From Lawsonibacter asaccharolyticus (GTDB lineage: Bacteria; Bacillota; Clostridia; Oscillospirales; Oscillospiraceae): a stretch of 64,000 nucleotides of DNA. The notes beneath the pieces were generated by a model, which saw only the letters and a program-made list of their open reading frames with translations, did no database searches and was not told the DNA's origin. Numbering within the stretch: position 1 is the first letter of the stretch; each line of letters opens with the position of its first letter. The position numbers and the translations under genes are program-made. Location of the stretch: positions 1,426,001 to 1,490,000 of the forward strand of contig BFBT01000001.1 of assembly GCA_003112755.1 (NCBI GenBank), written 5' to 3'. Shown in pieces: positions 15,992 to 24,679 of this stretch.

Positions 15992-16906
15992 TCAATTCAG
16001 GCGGGAGAGCCGGTCCAGCACATCCTGGAACCAGCCGGGGAGGGGACACTCCAGCTCCACAAGCTGTCCAGTGGAGGGATGGGTGAACCGCAGCCGCCGG
16101 GCGTGCAGGCACTGGCCGGCCAGGCCGGGCACCGGCTTTTTGCTGCCGTAGACCACATCGCCCAGCAGAGGGTGGCCGATGGAGGCCAGGTGGACCCGGA
16201 TCTGGTGGGTCCGTCCCGTCTCCAGGCGGCACTCCACATGGGTGAAGCCCGGGTAGCGCGCCAGCACCCGCCAGTGGGTCACCGCCTCCCGGCCGTTCTG
16301 CCGGTCGACGGCCATCCTCTTCCGGTCCACAGGGTGTCGGCCGATGGGGGCGTCCACGGTGCCGCGATCCTCCCGCAGCCCGCCCACCGCCACCGCCTCA
16401 TAGACCCGGGACAGGCTGTGGTCCTGGAGCTGGGCGGCCAGGGACAGGTGGGCCCGGTCGTTCTTCGCGGCGATGATCAGGCCGCTGGTGTCCCGGTCGA
16501 TGCGGTGGACGATGCCGGGGCGCAGGGTGCCGTTGATCCCAGAGAGGGTATTTCCACAGTGATATAGCAGGGCATTGACCAGCGTGCCGTCCGAATGGCC
16601 GGGGGCGGGGTGTACCACCATCCCCACCGGCTTGTTGACCACGATCACGTCCCCGTCCTCGTACACGATGTCCAGGGGGATATCCTGGGGGACCAGGTCT
16701 ACCGGCTGGGGGGCGGGGATGTCCACCTCCAGCACGTCTCCGGGGGCGGTGCGGTAGTTTTTCCGCACCGGCCTGCCTGCCAGCCGAACCGCGCCGGCCT
16801 CCAGCAGCCGCTGGGCGGCGGAACGGGTCAGGTCAGGCACCACCCGGGCCAGGAAGGCGTCCGCCCGCTCGCCGGGACGGTCAGCGGTCCGCGTCAGCGT
16901 GCTCAT
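15992..16906 (-). CDS. rluD: RluA-family 23S rRNA pseudouridine synthase
   Basis: 304 residues from the ATG reading MSTLTRTADRPGERADAF; this start overlaps the end of lspA by 26 nt and has GGAAAGG upstream. An S4-like RNA-binding segment at about 15-60 (AAQRLLEAGAVRLAGRPVRKNY) is followed by the catalytic motif HRIDRDTSGLIIAAK, where the Asp performs pseudouridylation, and LETGRTHQIRVHLASIGHP. RluD-type enzymes modify uridines of helix 69 in 23S rRNA; the exact target here is inferred. lspA-rluD pairing is common in Firmicutes. Confidence 0.9.
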   Translation of the reverse strand: MSTLTRTADRPGERADAFLARVVPDLTRSAAQRLLEAGAVRLAGRPVRKNYRTAPGDVLEVDIPAPQPVDLVPQDIPLDIVYEDGDVIVVNKPVGMVVHPAPGHSDGTLVNALLYHCGNTLSGINGTLRPGIVHRIDRDTSGLIIAAKNDRAHLSLAAQLQDHSLSRVYEAVAVGGLREDRGTVDAPIGRHPVDRKRMAVDRQNGREAVTHWRVLARYPGFTHVECRLETGRTHQIRVHLASIGHPLLGDVVYGSKKPVPGLAGQCLHARRLRFTHPSTGQLVELECPLPGWFQDVLDRLSRLN

Positions 16907-17369
16907 GGAGGGTCCCCTTTCCTTCCAGCTTCTCATAGAAAAAGACATAATAGACGCAGGCGGCGATCCCGCCCACCACCACGCAGATATCGGCCACATT
17001 GAAGATGGCGAAGTCCATAAAAAGGACGTTGAACATGTCCACTACATAGCCCTGGAGAGCCCGGTCGATCAGATTGCCCACCGCGCCTGCCAGGACCAGG
17101 GTGAGGGCGCAGCGGCCGAAGGGGTGGGCAAAGAACTTCTTCCACACCGCCACGCCCAGCACCACGGACATGACGGCGGAGATCAGGGTGAGCAGCCAGG
17201 TGTGCTCCTCCAGCATGGAGAAAGCGGCGCCGGTATTTTGAAAGTAAGTCAGCTCCACCAGGTGGGGGAGGAAGGGGACATGCCCCCCCAGGGGGATGTT
17301 GTGGCTGACCAGATATTTCACCAGCTGGTCCAAGGCGACAAGGGCGGCGGCGAGCACAGCGTAGGGCAT
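16881..17369 (-). CDS. lspA: Signal peptidase II (prolipoprotein)
   Basis: 162 residues, four transmembrane helices, with the two catalytic aspartates in GNLIDR and FNVADI. LspA cleaves the signal peptide of diacylglyceryl-modified prolipoproteins at the membrane; several substrates are encoded in this window (DUF3048, PrsA-like and sigma-locus lipoproteins). Strong ribosome site AAAGGAGGACCACC-ATG. Its 3' end overlaps rluD, so the two are translationally coupled. Confidence 0.95.
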   Translation of the reverse strand: MPYAVLAAALVALDQLVKYLVSHNIPLGGHVPFLPHLVELTYFQNTGAAFSMLEEHTWLLTLISAVMSVVLGVAVWKKFFAHPFGRCALTLVLAGAVGNLIDRALQGYVVDMFNVLFMDFAIFNVADICVVVGGIAACVYYVFFYEKLEGKGTLHEHADADR

Positions 17370-17416
17370 GGTGGTCCTCCTTTGGACAGCTCCCGAAAAG
17401 CGGGAGTTTTTGTTTT

Positions 17417-17445
17417 ATTTTAGCACCTCGCGGCCGGGAGCACAA
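17417..17445 (-). promoter_or_regulatory. lspA-rluD promoter
   Basis: On the minus strand: TTGTGC, 17-bp spacer, TAAAAT with an upstream TG (extended -10). A small hairpin (CTCCCG/CGGGAG, 17386-17402) lies just after the start. Confidence 0.6.
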
Positions 17446-17496
17446 CAGCGAAATGGGGAAAATCGGCTGGAAAGGGCCGCAGGGGCGGCGCTTCGC

Positions 17497-17525
17497 TTGC
17501 TTCTTGGGGCAGACTATGATAAAAT
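17497..17525 (+). promoter_or_regulatory. Promoter of the DEAD-box helicase gene
   Basis: TTGCTT, 17-bp spacer, TAAAAT; transcription from near 17532 leaves a leader of about 155 nt. Confidence 0.55.
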
Positions 17526-17534
17526 GATACAAAT

Positions 17535-17665
17535 TCCCGCACAGGAGCGGGCTTTTGGGGGGAGGGCAGACCTCCCCAGCTGATTTGAGGCCGCGCCGGG
17601 GAAAGGGCGTGTCTGGTCCGCGGAGCACCGCGGGCGGTGAGAGGGGGCCTTGGATCGGACCAGAC
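17535..17665 (+). promoter_or_regulatory. Structured leader of the DEAD-box helicase mRNA
   Basis: Contains a short hairpin followed by CTTTT (CCCGC/GCGGG, 17536-17555) and a perfect 10-bp inverted repeat, GTCTGGTCCG (17611-17620) with CGGACCAGAC (17656-17665), that ends exactly at an in-frame ATG. A purine-rich GAGAGGGGG lies in the loop. A structure-controlled start is plausible. Confidence 0.5.
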
Positions 17666-17689
17666 ATGCGGAAAAGGATGAACAGAGAT

Positions 17690-18871
17690 ATGGAAATCAA
17701 CGGCGAGATCGTCAACGACAAGGTCCGGTACGCGGACCTGAACCTGTCCCCGGAGCTGATGCGGGCCATCGACAAAAAGGGCTATGTCCAGGCAACCCCG
17801 GTCCAGGCGGGGGCCATCCCCTACTTCATGGAGTGGAAGGACGTGATCGCGAAGGCCCCCACCGGAACGGGCAAGACCTTTGCCTTCGGCATCCCTATGG
17901 TCGAGCACGCCGATCCCCAGGGGACCCAGGTCACCGGCCTGGTGCTGGCCCCCACCCGGGAGCTGGCCATCCAGATCCGGGACGAGCTGCGGGACCTGTG
18001 CGCGTTCAAGGAGGGGGTGCGCACCGTGTGTCTCTACGGCGGGCAGCCCATCGACAAACAGATCCTCCAGCTGAAAAAGGCCCCCCAGATCGTGGTGGCC
18101 ACCCCAGGGCGCCTGATGGACCATGTGAAGCGGCGCACCGTCCGGCTGGACAAGGTGGAGACGGTGGTGCTGGACGAGGCCGACCGCATGCTGGACATGG
18201 GCTTTGTCCGGGATGTGACCCGCATCCTGGACCTGATGCCCAAACGGAAGAACCTGGGCATGTTCTCCGCCACCATTTCCCGGGAAGTGATGGATATCTC
18301 CTGGGTGTACCAGCGGGACCCGGTAGAGATCACGGTGCGCGCTGACCAGGAGAACAAGCCGGATATCCTCCAGTACCGCCTGGAGGTGGAACGGAACCGG
18401 AAGGTGGACACCATGGTACGCCTGATGGAGCTGGGGGGGTATGACCGGGTCATCGCCTTCTGCAATACCAAGAACATGACCGACCGCCTCACCGGTCTGC
18501 TGAAGATGCGGGACATCTCCTGCGAGGGCATCCACGGGGACATCCAGCAGCGAGTGCGGGAGAAGACCCTCCAGCGCTTCCGAAACGGGGAGCTGCGGGT
18601 GCTGGTGGCCACCGATGTGGCCGCCCGGGGACTGGATATCGACGATGTGGACGCAGTGTTCAACTACGACGTGCCCGACGAGAACGAGTATTATATCCAC
18701 CGCATCGGCCGGACGGGCCGGGCCCGCCGCCGCGGGGCGGCCTATACCCTGGTGTCCACCATCACTGAGAGCATCCGGCTGGACGACATCCGCAAGAACA
18801 CCGGCAACGAGATCCGGGCCGTCCGCTTCAACGAGGCGGGGGAGCTGGAGGAAGTGGGAGGGAACGGGTGA
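17690..18871 (+). CDS. DEAD-box ATP-dependent RNA helicase
   Basis: 393 residues from ATG 17690; in-frame ATGs at 17666 and 17678 are alternatives. All core motifs are present: APTGTGKT (I), PTRELA (Ia), TPGR (Ib), DEAD (II), SAT (III), ARGLDI (V), HRIGRTGR (VI). There is almost no C-terminal extension, so it is close to a minimal two-RecA-domain helicase of the CshA/RhlE type. Such proteins remodel RNA in ribosome assembly, mRNA decay or cold adaptation. The leader contains a strong hairpin at the start region. The stop overlaps the GTG of the next gene. Confidence 0.92.
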   Translation: MEINGEIVNDKVRYADLNLSPELMRAIDKKGYVQATPVQAGAIPYFMEWKDVIAKAPTGTGKTFAFGIPMVEHADPQGTQVTGLVLAPTRELAIQIRDELRDLCAFKEGVRTVCLYGGQPIDKQILQLKKAPQIVVATPGRLMDHVKRRTVRLDKVETVVLDEADRMLDMGFVRDVTRILDLMPKRKNLGMFSATISREVMDISWVYQRDPVEITVRADQENKPDILQYRLEVERNRKVDTMVRLMELGGYDRVIAFCNTKNMTDRLTGLLKMRDISCEGIHGDIQQRVREKTLQRFRNGELRVLVATDVAARGLDIDDVDAVFNYDVPDENEYYIHRIGRTGRARRRGAAYTLVSTITESIRLDDIRKNTGNEIRAVRFNEAGELEEVGGNG

Positions 18872-19455
18872 GAAAGTGGCTGCGGCCGGACTGGCGGGCG
18901 CGTCTGCTGGATCTGTTCGCCTGTTTTCTGATCCCGCTCTACACCCTGCTCTTTACCCATGACACCCGCTGGTTCACTACGAATTTTTCCGTGATCGCCG
19001 CCGCCCGGGACCAGCGGCACGGCTTTTTCCTGTGGGGGATGCTGGTGGGGGTCTATCTGCTGTGCGTCCTGCTGCCGGTGATGGCCGCGCTGCCCAGGCC
19101 GCTGTGGCCCCGGCTCTGCCTGTTGGGAGGCTTCCTGCTGCTGCTGTCGGCAGTGGTGCTGCCCTATACCCCGGATGAGCTGCCGAAGATCGCGGATCTG
19201 CATGTGATATGCGCCTTTACGGCCAGCTGCCTGCTGGTGCTGTCCCTGTTTCTGCTCCTGCTCCAGAAAGCGCGGCAGGACCGGCAGCGCTATTGGGACT
19301 GTATGAAGTGGCTGGGAGTGACGGTGCTGCTCTCCCTGGTGCTGTTCGCGATGGTGGGGATCATCAGCAGCGCGCTGGAGATATTTTTCGTCCTCTCCAC
19401 TACCCTGCTGGCCCGGCGGCTGTGGTATCTGGAGCGGGGCGGTGGAAAAAATTAA
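18868..19455 (+). CDS. Polytopic membrane protein of unknown function
   Basis: 195 residues from GTG 18868, which overlaps the helicase stop (GTGA), so it is translationally coupled. About six transmembrane helices (e.g. LLDLFACFLIPLYTLLF, GMLVGVYLLCVLLPVMAAL, LCLLGGFLLLLSAVVL, VTVLLSLVLFAMVGIISSAL) with short basic loops. No conserved motif recognised. Confidence 0.65.
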   Translation: MRKWLRPDWRARLLDLFACFLIPLYTLLFTHDTRWFTTNFSVIAAARDQRHGFFLWGMLVGVYLLCVLLPVMAALPRPLWPRLCLLGGFLLLLSAVVLPYTPDELPKIADLHVICAFTASCLLVLSLFLLLLQKARQDRQRYWDCMKWLGVTVLLSLVLFAMVGIISSALEIFFVLSTTLLARRLWYLERGGGKN

Positions 19456-19558
19456 AGCATTTTTAATCCGTTCCCTATGATTTTTTCAGGTTCTGTGTAG
19501 TATCCTATCCACAGAAAGAACGTTTCGGCGATCTCATGGAAATGGAGTGAAGCATGTC

Positions 19559-19771
19559 ATGGAGAAAAAGAAGCTGTATAAGACAGAGGGGCCCTATAAG
19601 ATGGTGTGCGGCGTGTGCGGCGGCATCGCGGAGTACTTTGACATCGACCCCACTCTGGTGCGGGTAGGCTGGGTGATCGCCACCTTTGTCACCTTCTCCA
19701 CTGCCTTCTGGGTCTATCTGGCCTGTGCCGTCATCATGCCTCGTAAAAGCGACGTGTACCCCGGATACTGA
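19559..19771 (+). CDS. PspC-domain protein
   Basis: 70 residues from ATG 19559 (GGAG 11 nt before); GTG 19547 would add four residues. It has the compact PspC pattern: KMVCGVCGGIAEYFDIDPTLVRV followed by one membrane helix (VIATFVTFSTAFWVYLACAVIM) and a short basic tail. PspC-type proteins take part in the membrane-stress response in Gram-negatives; stand-alone small versions are frequent in Firmicutes with unclear roles. Own unit, preceded by a 90-bp gap. Confidence 0.85.
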   Translation: MEKKKLYKTEGPYKMVCGVCGGIAEYFDIDPTLVRVGWVIATFVTFSTAFWVYLACAVIMPRKSDVYPGY

Positions 19772-19782
19772 GGAGCACAGGG

Positions 19783-19814
19783 CCGCCTGCCCCTCACTGA
19801 GAGAGGGCAGGCGG
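19783..19814 (+). terminator. Hairpin between pspC-like and GNAT genes
   Basis: 10-bp stem CCGCCTGCCC/GGGCAGGCGG without a clear T-run; may stop or stabilise the upstream transcript. Confidence 0.5.
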
Positions 19815-19845
19815 TATGTCTGTCTGAAAAAGAGGAGGATACGGC

Positions 19846-20715
19846 ATGACGCAGATACGTCTTGGGACCCCAGGCGATGCCGCCCGGGAGCGTGAGCTCT
19901 GGCAGTTGGCCTTCGGGGATGACGGGGCCTATGTGGACAACTTTTACCAGACCTATTACAAGCCGGAGCGGATGCTCCTGCTGGAGGAGGACGGCGTGGT
20001 CCAGTCCATGACCGCCTGGTTCGATACTCAGCTGGTCCTCCCCGGGGAGGGCCGCTTCCGGGCGGCGTACCTCTATGCCGTGGCCACCGACCCGGCGGCC
20101 CGGGGCCGGGGGCTGGCGGGCCGGCTGCTGGCGGGGGCGGACGAATACTTCCGCGGTCTGGCCATCCCTGCGGTGACCACCGTCCCGGCGGAGCCCTCCC
20201 TCCACAACTTCTTCGGGGCCAACGGCTTCCGAGAGTGCTTTACCCTGCTCCAGGAGGACCTGGACCCAGGTGAGCTCCCTGCCCCCGCCTGGGACAACCC
20301 CCTGCGCCCCGTCTCTCCGGCGGAATACGGGGCCGTGCGGGAGAAGATCCTGGCAGACTGCCCCCACATCGCCTATCCGGAGGAGGCGCTGGCCTATCAG
20401 GCCGGATGCTGCGCCCTGTCCGGCGGAGGCCTGTTTGCGGGGGAGACGGAGGACGGCCCTGTCTGCGCCTGCGCCGAAGGGGACGGGGCGGGTCTGGTGG
20501 TGTATAAGGAGCTGCTGGGCACGAAGCTGCGGACCGTTCTGCCCCATCTGCCCCGGATGGTCCCGGGGGAGCGCTTTCTGGTGCGGGGCCCTTTGGCCCA
20601 GCGTCCGGCAGCGTCCGGCGGCTGGCAGTTTGGGATGCTCAAGTGGCTCTCCCCGGATCGGGAGGAGGCCTGGGACTGGTCCCGCACCGCCTATCTTGGA
20701 CTGGCATTTGACTAA
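19846..20715 (+). CDS. GNAT-family N-acetyltransferase
   Basis: 289 residues behind a good site (AGAGGAGGATACGGC-ATG). The GNAT core is N-terminal: AYLYAVATDPAARGRGLAGRLLAGA carries the acetyl-CoA pyrophosphate loop (RGRGLAG). The length and the extra C-terminal domain resemble the Eis-like two-domain group. Substrate cannot be told. It is a single gene between the PspC unit and a strong terminator. Confidence 0.8.
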   Translation: MTQIRLGTPGDAARERELWQLAFGDDGAYVDNFYQTYYKPERMLLLEEDGVVQSMTAWFDTQLVLPGEGRFRAAYLYAVATDPAARGRGLAGRLLAGADEYFRGLAIPAVTTVPAEPSLHNFFGANGFRECFTLLQEDLDPGELPAPAWDNPLRPVSPAEYGAVREKILADCPHIAYPEEALAYQAGCCALSGGGLFAGETEDGPVCACAEGDGAGLVVYKELLGTKLRTVLPHLPRMVPGERFLVRGPLAQRPAASGGWQFGMLKWLSPDREEAWDWSRTAYLGLAFD

Positions 20716-20735
20716 AATCCTGCATTTTCTCCGCT

Positions 20736-20769
20736 GCCGCGGCCATCTTATGAGGCCGCGGCCTTTTTT
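20736..20769 (+). terminator. Terminator of the GNAT gene
   Basis: 9-bp stem GCCGCGGCC/GGCCGCGGC followed by TTTTTT. Confidence 0.92.
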
Positions 20770-20772
20770 GGG

Positions 20773-20838
20773 AAAATCGATCGATTTTTTAAATGGGATA
20801 TTTTGTTTTTCTCATACCACAGTTTTTTTGTTGTGGTA
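20773..20838. promoter_or_regulatory. Two palindromes upstream of the gdhA promoter
   Basis: AAAATCGA-TCGATTTT is a perfect 16-bp palindrome (20773-20788); TACCACA-N10-TGTGGTA is a second dyad (20815-20838). Both lie upstream of the -35 box, where activators or repressors would bind. Confidence 0.4.
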
Positions 20839-20857
20839 ACATCCACAAAAAACGTGC

Positions 20858-20885
20858 TTGCGCTCTGCTGGAATTGTGTTATGCT
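20858..20885 (+). promoter_or_regulatory. gdhA promoter
   Basis: TTGCGC, 16-bp spacer, TATGCT with an upstream TG (extended -10). About 100 nt before the gdhA ATG. Confidence 0.55.
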
Positions 20886-20986
20886 ATACATGAAGAGGGC
20901 AAAACGGAGCCCCTTCCCTGAAATGAAGGGAATCCGTCAGATTTTGACCAAACACACACATATATCAATTAGGAGGAATGAGTGCA

Positions 20987-22345
20987 ATGAGCAAGTATAT
21001 CGACCGAGTTCTGGAAGAGTGCCGTCAGAAGAATGCCGGCGAGCCTGAGTTCCTGCAGACCGTGGAGGAGGTCCTGACCTCCCTGGCCCCCGTGATCGAC
21101 GCCCATCCCGAGTATGAGAAGGCATCCCTTCTGGAGCGGATGATCGAGCCCGAGCGGACCATCGAGTTCCGTGTCACCTGGCTGGATGACCAGGGCCACT
21201 ATCAGGTCAACCGCGGCTACCGCGTCCAGTTCAACGGCGCCCTGGGCCCCTACAAGGGCGGCCTGCGGTTCCATCCCTCCGTCAACCTGTCCATCATCAA
21301 GTTCCTGGGCTTTGAGCAGGTGTACAAGGATGCCCTGACCGGCCTGCCCATCGGCGGCGCCAAGGGCGGCTCTGACTTTGATCCCCGCGGCAAGAGCGAC
21401 GCCGAGGTCATGCGTTTCTGCCAGGCCTACATGACCGAGCTGTACCGCCACATCGGCCAGGACATCGACTGCCCCGCCGGCGACCTGGGCTGCGGCGGCC
21501 GTGAGATCGGCTATATGTATGGCCAGTACCGCCGTCTGGTGGGCGCCTCCGAGTTCGGCGCTCTGTCCGGCAAGGCCGTGACCACCGGCGGCTCCATCAT
21601 GCGCGCGGAGGCCACCGGCTTTGGTGCCGTGTACTATCTGGTGGAGGTCCTCAAGCACGAGGGCGAGTCTATCGAGGGCAAGCGGCTGGCCATCTCCGGC
21701 TTCGGCAACGTAGGCTGGGGCGTGGTGAAGAAGACTGCCGAGCTGGGCGGCAAGGTGGTCGCGATCGCTGGCCCCGACGGCTACATCTACGATCCCGATG
21801 GCGCTGTCACCGACGAAAAGATCAACTATCTGCTGGAGATGCGCGCCTCTGGCCGCGACAAGGTCCAGGATTACGCCGACAAGTTCGGCTGTGAGTTCCA
21901 TGCCGGGGAGAAGCCCTGGGGCCTGGGCGCCGACAAGGTGGACATCATGATGCCCTGCGCCACCCAGAACGATGTCAACATGGACTCCGCCAAGAAGATC
22001 GCCGCCAGCGGCATCAAGTACTACATCGAAGTTGCCAACATGCCCACCACCAACGACGCTCTGGAGTTCCTGAAGGAGCAGAAGCACATGGTGATCGCCC
22101 CCTCCAAGGCCGTCAACGCCTGCGGCGTGGCCGTGTCCGCCCTGGAGATGGCCCAGAACGCCGAGCGGCTGTACTGGACCGCCGAGGAAGTGGACGCCAA
22201 GATGCATCAGATCATGGCGAACATCTATCACTCCTCTGTGGCGGCCGCCGAGCGCTACGGCCTGGGCTATGACCTGGTGGCCGGCGCCAATATCGTGGGC
22301 TTCCAGCGCGTGGCCGACGCCATGATGGCTCAGGGCATCTTCTGA
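20987..22345 (+). CDS. gdhA: Glutamate dehydrogenase
   Basis: 452 residues from ATG 20987; AGGAGG lies 10 nt before it and only 1 nt before the alternative ATG 20978. Hallmarks: YKGGLRFHPSVN (substrate lysine), PIGGAKGGSDFDPRGKSD (catalytic lysine), PAGDLGCGGREIGYMYGQYRRL, and the Rossmann FGNVGWG. It interconverts glutamate with 2-oxoglutarate and ammonium. The NADP/NAD preference is not certain, though length and motifs fit the hexameric NADP-type group. Codon usage is strongly biased (GGC, ATC, CTG), suggesting high expression, common in amino-acid-fermenting anaerobes. Confidence 0.94.
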   Translation: MSKYIDRVLEECRQKNAGEPEFLQTVEEVLTSLAPVIDAHPEYEKASLLERMIEPERTIEFRVTWLDDQGHYQVNRGYRVQFNGALGPYKGGLRFHPSVNLSIIKFLGFEQVYKDALTGLPIGGAKGGSDFDPRGKSDAEVMRFCQAYMTELYRHIGQDIDCPAGDLGCGGREIGYMYGQYRRLVGASEFGALSGKAVTTGGSIMRAEATGFGAVYYLVEVLKHEGESIEGKRLAISGFGNVGWGVVKKTAELGGKVVAIAGPDGYIYDPDGAVTDEKINYLLEMRASGRDKVQDYADKFGCEFHAGEKPWGLGADKVDIMMPCATQNDVNMDSAKKIAASGIKYYIEVANMPTTNDALEFLKEQKHMVIAPSKAVNACGVAVSALEMAQNAERLYWTAEEVDAKMHQIMANIYHSSVAAAERYGLGYDLVAGANIVGFQRVADAMMAQGIF

Positions 22346-22692
22346 TCCCGATTTCCTCATCCTGATCCCCCTTCCAACTGTGCAGGGCGCCGCGGTCTCC
22401 CGTCAGGGAGACCGCGGCGCCTCAGCTTATGGAAAAAGCCTCCCAGAGTCCGCACCCGCAGGCGCGGATTAAGACCTGATCTGTTTTCCCCGGCGGCATG
22501 TGTGCTGGGGAAAACATTTCTCAGGCTGTAAGTGTGGGGTTTGTCCGCCGCAGGCGCACAAACCCTGCGCACGGCAGACTGGTGCTTTTTCGAAAAAGCG
22601 GCACAGTCACTCTTTTGACAGTACCGATGCCTTTTTCCGCCGGCCCCTGTTGATAAAGAGTTATTTTGTGTCGCTAATTGGTGATTTCAGTC
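22346..22692. repeat. Noncoding region with strong hairpins and a dispersed repeat
   Basis: No gene is supported. A 16-bp perfect stem (GGCGCCGCGGTCTCCC, 22386-22401, with 22406-22421) probably ends the gdhA transcript although no T-run follows. Next comes TCAGCTTATGGAAAAAGC (22422-22439), which recurs with one change at 27289-27306 after another GC hairpin. Further hairpins: GTTTTCCCC/GGGGAAAAC (about 22482-22514), GGTTTGT/ACAAACC, and the 16-bp palindrome GCTTTTTCGAAAAAGC (22584-22599). Looks like a palindromic intergenic element. Confidence 0.55.
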
Positions 22693-22693
22693 C

Positions 22694-22722
22694 TTGTTTT
22701 TTCCCTCCGCTGTCTATATACT
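22694..22722 (+). promoter_or_regulatory. Promoter of the RHH gene
   Basis: TTGTTT, 17-bp spacer, TATACT, with a leader of about 115 nt. Confidence 0.55.
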
Positions 22723-22846
22723 ATAAGGCAGAGAGAACCCCGCCCCTTTGAGGCCCCTGCCAAGGGGGACCGGCAGAGAGGGAGACTTCGCCCCGGGAGC
22801 GCAGAGCGGAATGGGGCGCAGAATAAAATGGTGCAGGAGGCGCAGC

Positions 22847-23017
22847 ATGGCTGAGGCAATTTTGGTGAACCGGACCCGGTTCACCTCTTCCCTGAAAAAT
22901 GAGCTGATGAAGGATTTTGATATCCTTGCTCAAAAGACCCGGATCCCCAAATCCAGACTGCTCGATGAGGCCATCGAGGACCTGCTCAAGAAATACGAAA
23001 AGCGGCTGGCGGAGTAA
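22847..23017 (+). CDS. Ribbon-helix-helix (CopG-like) DNA-binding protein
   Basis: 56 residues, start ATG 22847 behind GCAGGAGGCGCAGC. The sequence NRTRFTSSLKNELMKDFDILAQKTRIPKSRLLDEAIEDLLKKYE matches the RHH fold: a short beta strand followed by two helices with the K/R-S-x-L-x-D-E-A signature. It is probably a dimeric transcriptional regulator. No toxin gene follows (asnS is convergent), so a toxin-antitoxin role is unlikely. Confidence 0.78.
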   Translation: MAEAILVNRTRFTSSLKNELMKDFDILAQKTRIPKSRLLDEAIEDLLKKYEKRLAE

Positions 23018-23039
23018 AAGGCTCCAGACAAAAAGGACA

Positions 23040-23063
23040 GGACCGCCCCTGCGGGGGCGGTCC
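23040..23063. terminator. Hairpin between the RHH gene and asnS (convergent)
   Basis: 10-bp stem GGACCGCCCC/GGGGCGGTCC placed between the two stops; T-runs are weak on both sides. Confidence 0.6.
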
Positions 23064-23080
23064 CGGTCAAAACGGGCCGA

Positions 23081-24475
23081 TCAGAATTCCGCGTTGCCCA
23101 CCGTTCTCGGGTGCAGCTCCACGTCCCGGATATTGCTGATGCCGGTGAGGTACATGACCATCCGCTCGAAGCCCAGGCCGAAGCCGGCGTGCCGGCAGGA
23201 GCCGTACCGCCGCAGATCACAGTACCACCAGTAGTCCTCCGGATTCATGCCCAGCTCCTGGATGCGGGCCTCCAGCACATCCAGCCGCTCCTCACGCTGG
23301 GAGCCGCCGATGATCTCACCAATGCCGGGGACCAGGCAGTCCGCCGCAGCCACGGTCTTTCCGTCGTCGTTCTGGCGCATATAGAAGGCCTTGATCTCCT
23401 TGGGGTAATCGGTGACAAAGACGGGGCGCTGGTACACCTGCTCCGTCAGATAGCGCTCGTGCTCGGTCTGGAGGTCGGCGCCCCACTCCACCTTGTAGTC
23501 GAATTTGTCATTATTCTGCTTCAGAAGCTCCACTGCCTCGGTGTAGCTCACCCGGGCGAAGTCAGAGGAGGCTACGTGCTCCAGCCGCTCCTTGAGGCCC
23601 TTGTCCACAAAGGAGTTGAAGAAGTTCATCTCATCGGGGCACTTCTCCATCACAGTGCGGATGATATACTTGATCATGGCTTCTGCGGTGTCCATGTAGT
23701 CGTTCAGATCGGCAAAGGCCATCTCCGGCTCGATCATCCAGAACTCGGCGGCGTGGCGCTGGGTGTTGGAGTTTTCCGCCCGGAAGGTGGGGCCGAAGGT
23801 GTACACGTTGCCGAAGGCCATGGCGAAGTTCTCGCAGTTGAGCTGGCCGGAGACGGTGAGGCTGGCCCGCTTGCCGAAGAAGTCCTGGGTATAGTCCACG
23901 GTGCCGTCAGGATTTTTGGGCACGTTGTTCAGGTCCAGGGTGGTCACCTGGAACATCTCGCCCGCCCCTTCGCAGTCGCTGGCGGTGATGATGGGGGTGT
24001 GGACATAGACGAAGCCCCGGTCCTGGAAGAAGCAGTGGATGGCGTGAGCGGCCACGGAGCGCACCCGGAAGGCGGCGGAGAACAGGTTGGTCCTGGGCCG
24101 CAGGTGCTGGATGGTGCGCAGATACTCCACAGTGTGGCGCTTTTTCTGAAGGGGGTAGTCGGGGGTGGAGGCTCCCTCCACAGCGATGGTCTGGGCCTTG
24201 ACCTCCAGAGGCTGCTTGGCCTGGGGGGTCAGGACCACGGTGCCGGTGATGATGAGGGCGGCCCCCACGTTCTGGCTGGCGATGTCCTTGTAGTTGTCCA
24301 GCATGTTGGCGTCCATGACGACCTGAAGATTTTTGAAGCAGGAGCCGTCATTCAGTTCGATAAAGCCGAAGGTCTTCATGTCCCGGATGGTCCGGGCCCA
24401 GCCGCAGACGGTGACCGTCTTTCCGCCCAGCTTGTCCTGGTCGGCGAAGATGGCGGCGATGGTGGTGCGGTTCAT
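23081..24475 (-). CDS. asnS: Asparaginyl-tRNA synthetase
   Basis: 464 residues from the ATG reading [19 protein letters not shown], with GGAGAGGA upstream. N-terminal OB-fold anticodon domain (about 15-110, [25 protein letters not shown]) and class II core: motif 2 [21 protein letters not shown] and motif 3 [22 protein letters not shown]. It charges tRNA-Asn with asparagine in the cytoplasm. The [21 protein letters not shown] segment and TKR-free N-terminus fit AsnRS rather than AspRS. Single gene. Confidence 0.95.
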   Translation of the reverse strand: MNRTTIAAIFADQDKLGGKTVTVCGWARTIRDMKTFGFIELNDGSCFKNLQVVMDANMLDNYKDIASQNVGAALIITGTVVLTPQAKQPLEVKAQTIAVEGASTPDYPLQKKRHTVEYLRTIQHLRPRTNLFSAAFRVRSVAAHAIHCFFQDRGFVYVHTPIITASDCEGAGEMFQVTTLDLNNVPKNPDGTVDYTQDFFGKRASLTVSGQLNCENFAMAFGNVYTFGPTFRAENSNTQRHAAEFWMIEPEMAFADLNDYMDTAEAMIKYIIRTVMEKCPDEMNFFNSFVDKGLKERLEHVASSDFARVSYTEAVELLKQNNDKFDYKVEWGADLQTEHERYLTEQVYQRPVFVTDYPKEIKAFYMRQNDDGKTVAAADCLVPGIGEIIGGSQREERLDVLEARIQELGMNPEDYWWYCDLRRYGSCRHAGFGLGFERMVMYLTGISNIRDVELHPRTVGNAEF

Positions 24476-24616
24476 AGGTGATCCTCTCCATTTTCTGTGA
24501 CTCCGGGGCGCCGCGGGCGTCCCGGGTATTCTTTTGTCCATTATAGATGCTTTTCCGCTAATTTACAAGGGAAAACGGCGATTTTATGTGGATGGGGCTG
24601 TTTCTGGCCCGAGTCA

Positions 24617-24645
24617 TTGAAAAGCGCGGGGAGGTATGATATGAT
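24617..24645 (+). promoter_or_regulatory. Promoter of ECF sigma locus 2
   Basis: TTGAAA, 17-bp spacer, TATGAT: a sigma-A-type promoter, unlike the ECF-type one of locus 1. Confidence 0.65.
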
Positions 24646-24679
24646 GGACCCCGCCAATTGTGTGAAGGGAGGGTAAAAA

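Noticed and set aside
22847..23017. Antitoxin of a toxin-antitoxin pair (RHH protein)
   Set aside because: No toxin-sized gene follows in the same direction; the neighbour is convergent asnS.
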